Positions 6,211 to 7,903 of a stretch of DNA of 7,903 bases are shown piece by piece. Source of the DNA: Hodarchaeum sp048939725. GTDB lineage: Archaea > Asgardarchaeota > Heimdallarchaeia > Hodarchaeales > Hodarchaeaceae. The notes below the pieces were generated by a model. The model ran no database searches. It had not been told where the DNA came from and worked only from the letters and a program-made list of their open reading frames with translations. Location: the NCBI GenBank assembly GCA_048939725.1, contig JBHLPG010000177.1, positions 1 to 7,903 of the forward strand, read 5' to 3'. The position numbers and the translations under genes were made by a program. Each line of letters starts with the position of its first letter. Positions within the stretch are counted from its first letter, which is position 1.

Positions 6211-6218
6211 CTCTTCTC

Positions 6219-7903
6219 ATGAGTGATAGTATCCCCTCTTTTCATTTTACTCATATTCCGCAGAATGTGGATCGTGCGAGTATTAATGTCTTTCAATATG
6301 CGAAAGAGACTTTCGCGTTTGAATATGCTATTTTTGACCCCAAAACTGTCCATATCCACATGTCTCCTAATAAACGTGGCTGGTTTCGCAAGAAAGGGCT
6401 AGACTCTGGTATCGCAACTATCCAGCAGTTTGCTACAGCAATGGGATTACATCCTGACTTTCACCAGATCCAATCTACTCCGATCCATAATGTATTAGAC
6501 ATTCTTTCAGCTTCCTTTCAAGTTGGTTCTGATGGCCCGAAATTCTTCTGTGGGGGAGTCTTAGGTCTTGAAGGTACTGCGACACCTCCGATCACCATAG
6601 CAGATGGCTTTACCAATGATGTTCTTGAGATTCTTACGGATGATCCACAATTTGCATTCCTTCAATTTATCTTTAAATCCATTAAAGTCCCCAAGGAGTA
6701 TCGATCTGATGAGGAACATGATCGGCATCTAAGTCATGTTAGGTTTGACATCCAACAGGGTCGAGTTGAGCGACGTTTCCAGCCTCAACGGATGAATATC
6801 ATGGAGGAAACGGGCTGTTTTAAGTTTTCTCCTCGCATTTTGGTTGCGGAGATCACCCCTAACGCCTTGAAAGCGAAACTGGATCGGTTAACTGTCTTAT
6901 TTGTATCGAAAGGCCTTAAAGTTCGCACTTATCCCACGTTTTTCCGACGATTTTCCTCCTTCAAGAGTCTGTGTATATCCCGCAAACTCATCTCCCCCAT
7001 GGTATTGGATGGTTCCTCGTTGATGAGCTTCATCTCGCCTCCCCAGCAGCAATTCTGTCATGATGGATATACTCTGGTTCCTAATAAAGCTGATTACCAC
7101 CTTTCTACTGGTGTCAGTGAAACTTCTTTTCAACATGCAATCAACCTTGGCATTCCCATCATTAGTGGAAAGACCTCTAACGTTCCCTTATTGGTTGATG
7201 GCAAGGATCTCTGTCGTCACATGGCTGTCTTTGGTATGACGGGGGAGGGCAAGAGTCGGTTTATTTATGGTTTAATCCAAGAATTTCATCGGAAAGGGGT
7301 GAACTTTCTCATTTTCGATCCCAAGGGGGAGTACCTTTCTCCCGTCAAGATGTTTTGTGATGATTTCCTCTATCTCAAACCTGGTTCCTCCTCTTTTCCT
7401 TGGGGAATCAACATTTTTCAAATTCCTCTGAACGATGCAGGTCATCCACTCATCCCCGTTGAAGACCACATCCAATTTGTTGTCTCTATATTAGAACACA
7501 TTTTCGATAATGAGGATGCAGTGTCTCCCCAGATGCGCCGGATGCTCCACTTAAATGTTATTCAGACTGTGAAAGAACAGGGGGACTTTCGGAGGTTTCT
7601 CTTCTACCTCGAGAATCCTGTTGAGTTAGGCATGAAGGGCTCTTACCTGGAGAATACTGCAGCTGGGATTATGAATCGCGTGGAGAAGCTCTTCTTTGGT
7701 AATACAGGACGCTGTTTCACGGTCTCTAAGACCACCTTCGAGGTGGCCAAACTCCTTGACCGGAATGCCATTATTGACCTCTCTGCGTTTGAGGCTATGG
7801 AGGATCAAAGTGGTCGGGAAATTTTTCTGAATGTGATCTTTCAAAACTTGTATTACTATGTCCGTACCTTTCGGGCGCCCTTCAAGGAAGAAGCTTTACC
7901 GAA
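6219..7903 (+). CDS. HerA/VirB4-like P-loop ATPase, 3' end outside window
   Basis: The frame is open for 561 codons to the window edge, so the protein is C-terminally incomplete. The start is firm: an in-frame TGA at 6204-6206, then GAGAGG at 6205-6210, 8 bases before the ATG. Residues 1-320 form an uncharacterised N-terminal region that includes SFISPPQQ at 270-277. The RecA-like domain then begins: H-M-A-V-F followed by Walker A GMTGEGKS at 339-346. The FDPKGEY motif at 366-372 is typical of HerA, DUF87 and VirB4 ATPases, and IIDLSAF around 518-524 matches the next conserved strand. The Walker B acidic pair and arginine finger should lie beyond the window. Relatives pump DNA in end resection, conjugation, plasmid or virus DNA transfer, or defence; which applies here is open. 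G+C is 43-57% on lines sampled, higher than the neighbours, suggesting transfer or a mobile element. Confidence 0.85.
   Translation, partial: MSDSIPSFHFTHIPQNVDRASINVFQYAKETFAFEYAIFDPKTVHIHMSPNKRGWFRKKGLDSGIATIQQFATAMGLHPDFHQIQSTPIHNVLDILSASFQVGSDGPKFFCGGVLGLEGTATPPITIADGFTNDVLEILTDDPQFAFLQFIFKSIKVPKEYRSDEEHDRHLSHVRFDIQQGRVERRFQPQRMNIMEETGCFKFSPRILVAEITPNALKAKLDRLTVLFVSKGLKVRTYPTFFRRFSSFKSLCISRKLISPMVLDGSSLMSFISPPQQQFCHDGYTLVPNKADYHLSTGVSETSFQHAINLGIPIISGKTSNVPLLVDGKDLCRHMAVFGMTGEGKSRFIYGLIQEFHRKGVNFLIFDPKGEYLSPVKMFCDDFLYLKPGSSSFPWGINIFQIPLNDAGHPLIPVEDHIQFVVSILEHIFDNEDAVSPQMRRMLHLNVIQTVKEQGDFRRFLFYLENPVELGMKGSYLENTAAGIMNRVEKLFFGNTGRCFTVSKTTFEVAKLLDRNAIIDLSAFEAMEDQSGREIFLNVIFQNLYYYVRTFRAPFKEEALP

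Larger units (their letters stand above)
5943..6218. other. Divergent intergenic region
   Basis: These 276 bases separate the leftward membrane-protein gene from the rightward ATPase gene, so both promoters should be here. On the minus strand the TTTAAAAAATATTTT run (5957-5970) overlaps the region just before GGAGT at 5951-5955. On the plus strand TATAATAAA at 6098-6106 is the best TATA-like element. Short frames of up to about 20 codons exist but none looks convincing. No tRNA-like or repeated sequence was seen. Confidence 0.6.

Noticed and set aside
6160..6222. 20-codon frame from TTG 6160 whose TGA overlaps the ATPase ATG as ATGA
   Set aside because: It looks like translational coupling, but the start is non-standard, the GGAG upstream is about 14 bases away, and the peptide has no distinguishing feature.
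6156..6359. 67-codon minus-strand frame
   Set aside because: It is antisense to the first 47 codons of the ATPase, whose own start and ribosome binding site are strong.
6897..7844. Three minus-strand frames (6897-7136, 7272-7475, 7626-7844)
   Set aside because: All are shadows of the continuous ATPase frame, which carries recognisable motifs.

Overview
This looks like a chromosomal stretch from an archaeon, most likely an Asgard (Promethearchaeota, Heimdall/Loki-like) lineage. The strongest clue is the 463-residue tetratricopeptide protein. Its C-terminal half carries a conserved SRLAEALILK...AQEIL...LCELLL block that I recall from the large TPR families of Asgard archaea. Supporting clues are archaeal-type TATA elements, Shine-Dalgarno sites of the GAGAGG/AAGG/GGAG type, and many small orphan membrane proteins. 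The assignment rests on pattern recognition; no database search was possible.

Layout, left to right. Positions 1-64 hold a short duplicated piece of the alcohol dehydrogenase gene: 51 bases identical to 651-701, after which the frame runs into a stop. Then come a 102-residue two-helix membrane protein (200-508, +) and a complete iron-type alcohol dehydrogenase (634-1800, +). A small 69-residue protein of different base composition lies on the minus strand (1888-2097). A 230-base spacer follows, with a TATA element and a G-quadruplex-like tract. Next are a 53-residue membrane hairpin protein (2328-2489, +), a possible 84-residue protein (2515-2769, +), a GNAT acetyltransferase (2885-3643, +) and a zinc-ribbon membrane protein (3779-4117, +). 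A minus-strand pair follows: a three-helix membrane protein (577-5942 region, exactly 5577-5942) read first, then the TPR protein (4143-5534). Divergent from this pair, a HerA/VirB4-like ATPase starts at 6219 on the plus strand and runs off the end of the window.

Most genes here look like independently transcribed accessory or housekeeping genes, so I see no single pathway. The one clear two-gene unit is the membrane protein plus TPR protein. By hand counts on sample 60-base lines, the ATPase gene and the 69-residue gene have clearly higher G+C (about 43-57%) than the genes between them (about 30-37%). This suggests a chromosomal background with acquired, possibly mobile-element-derived, genes. 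No tRNA, rRNA, CRISPR array or insertion sequence was seen. No gene-free stretch exceeds 300 bases; the longest are 5943-6218 and 2098-2327, and both are described below.
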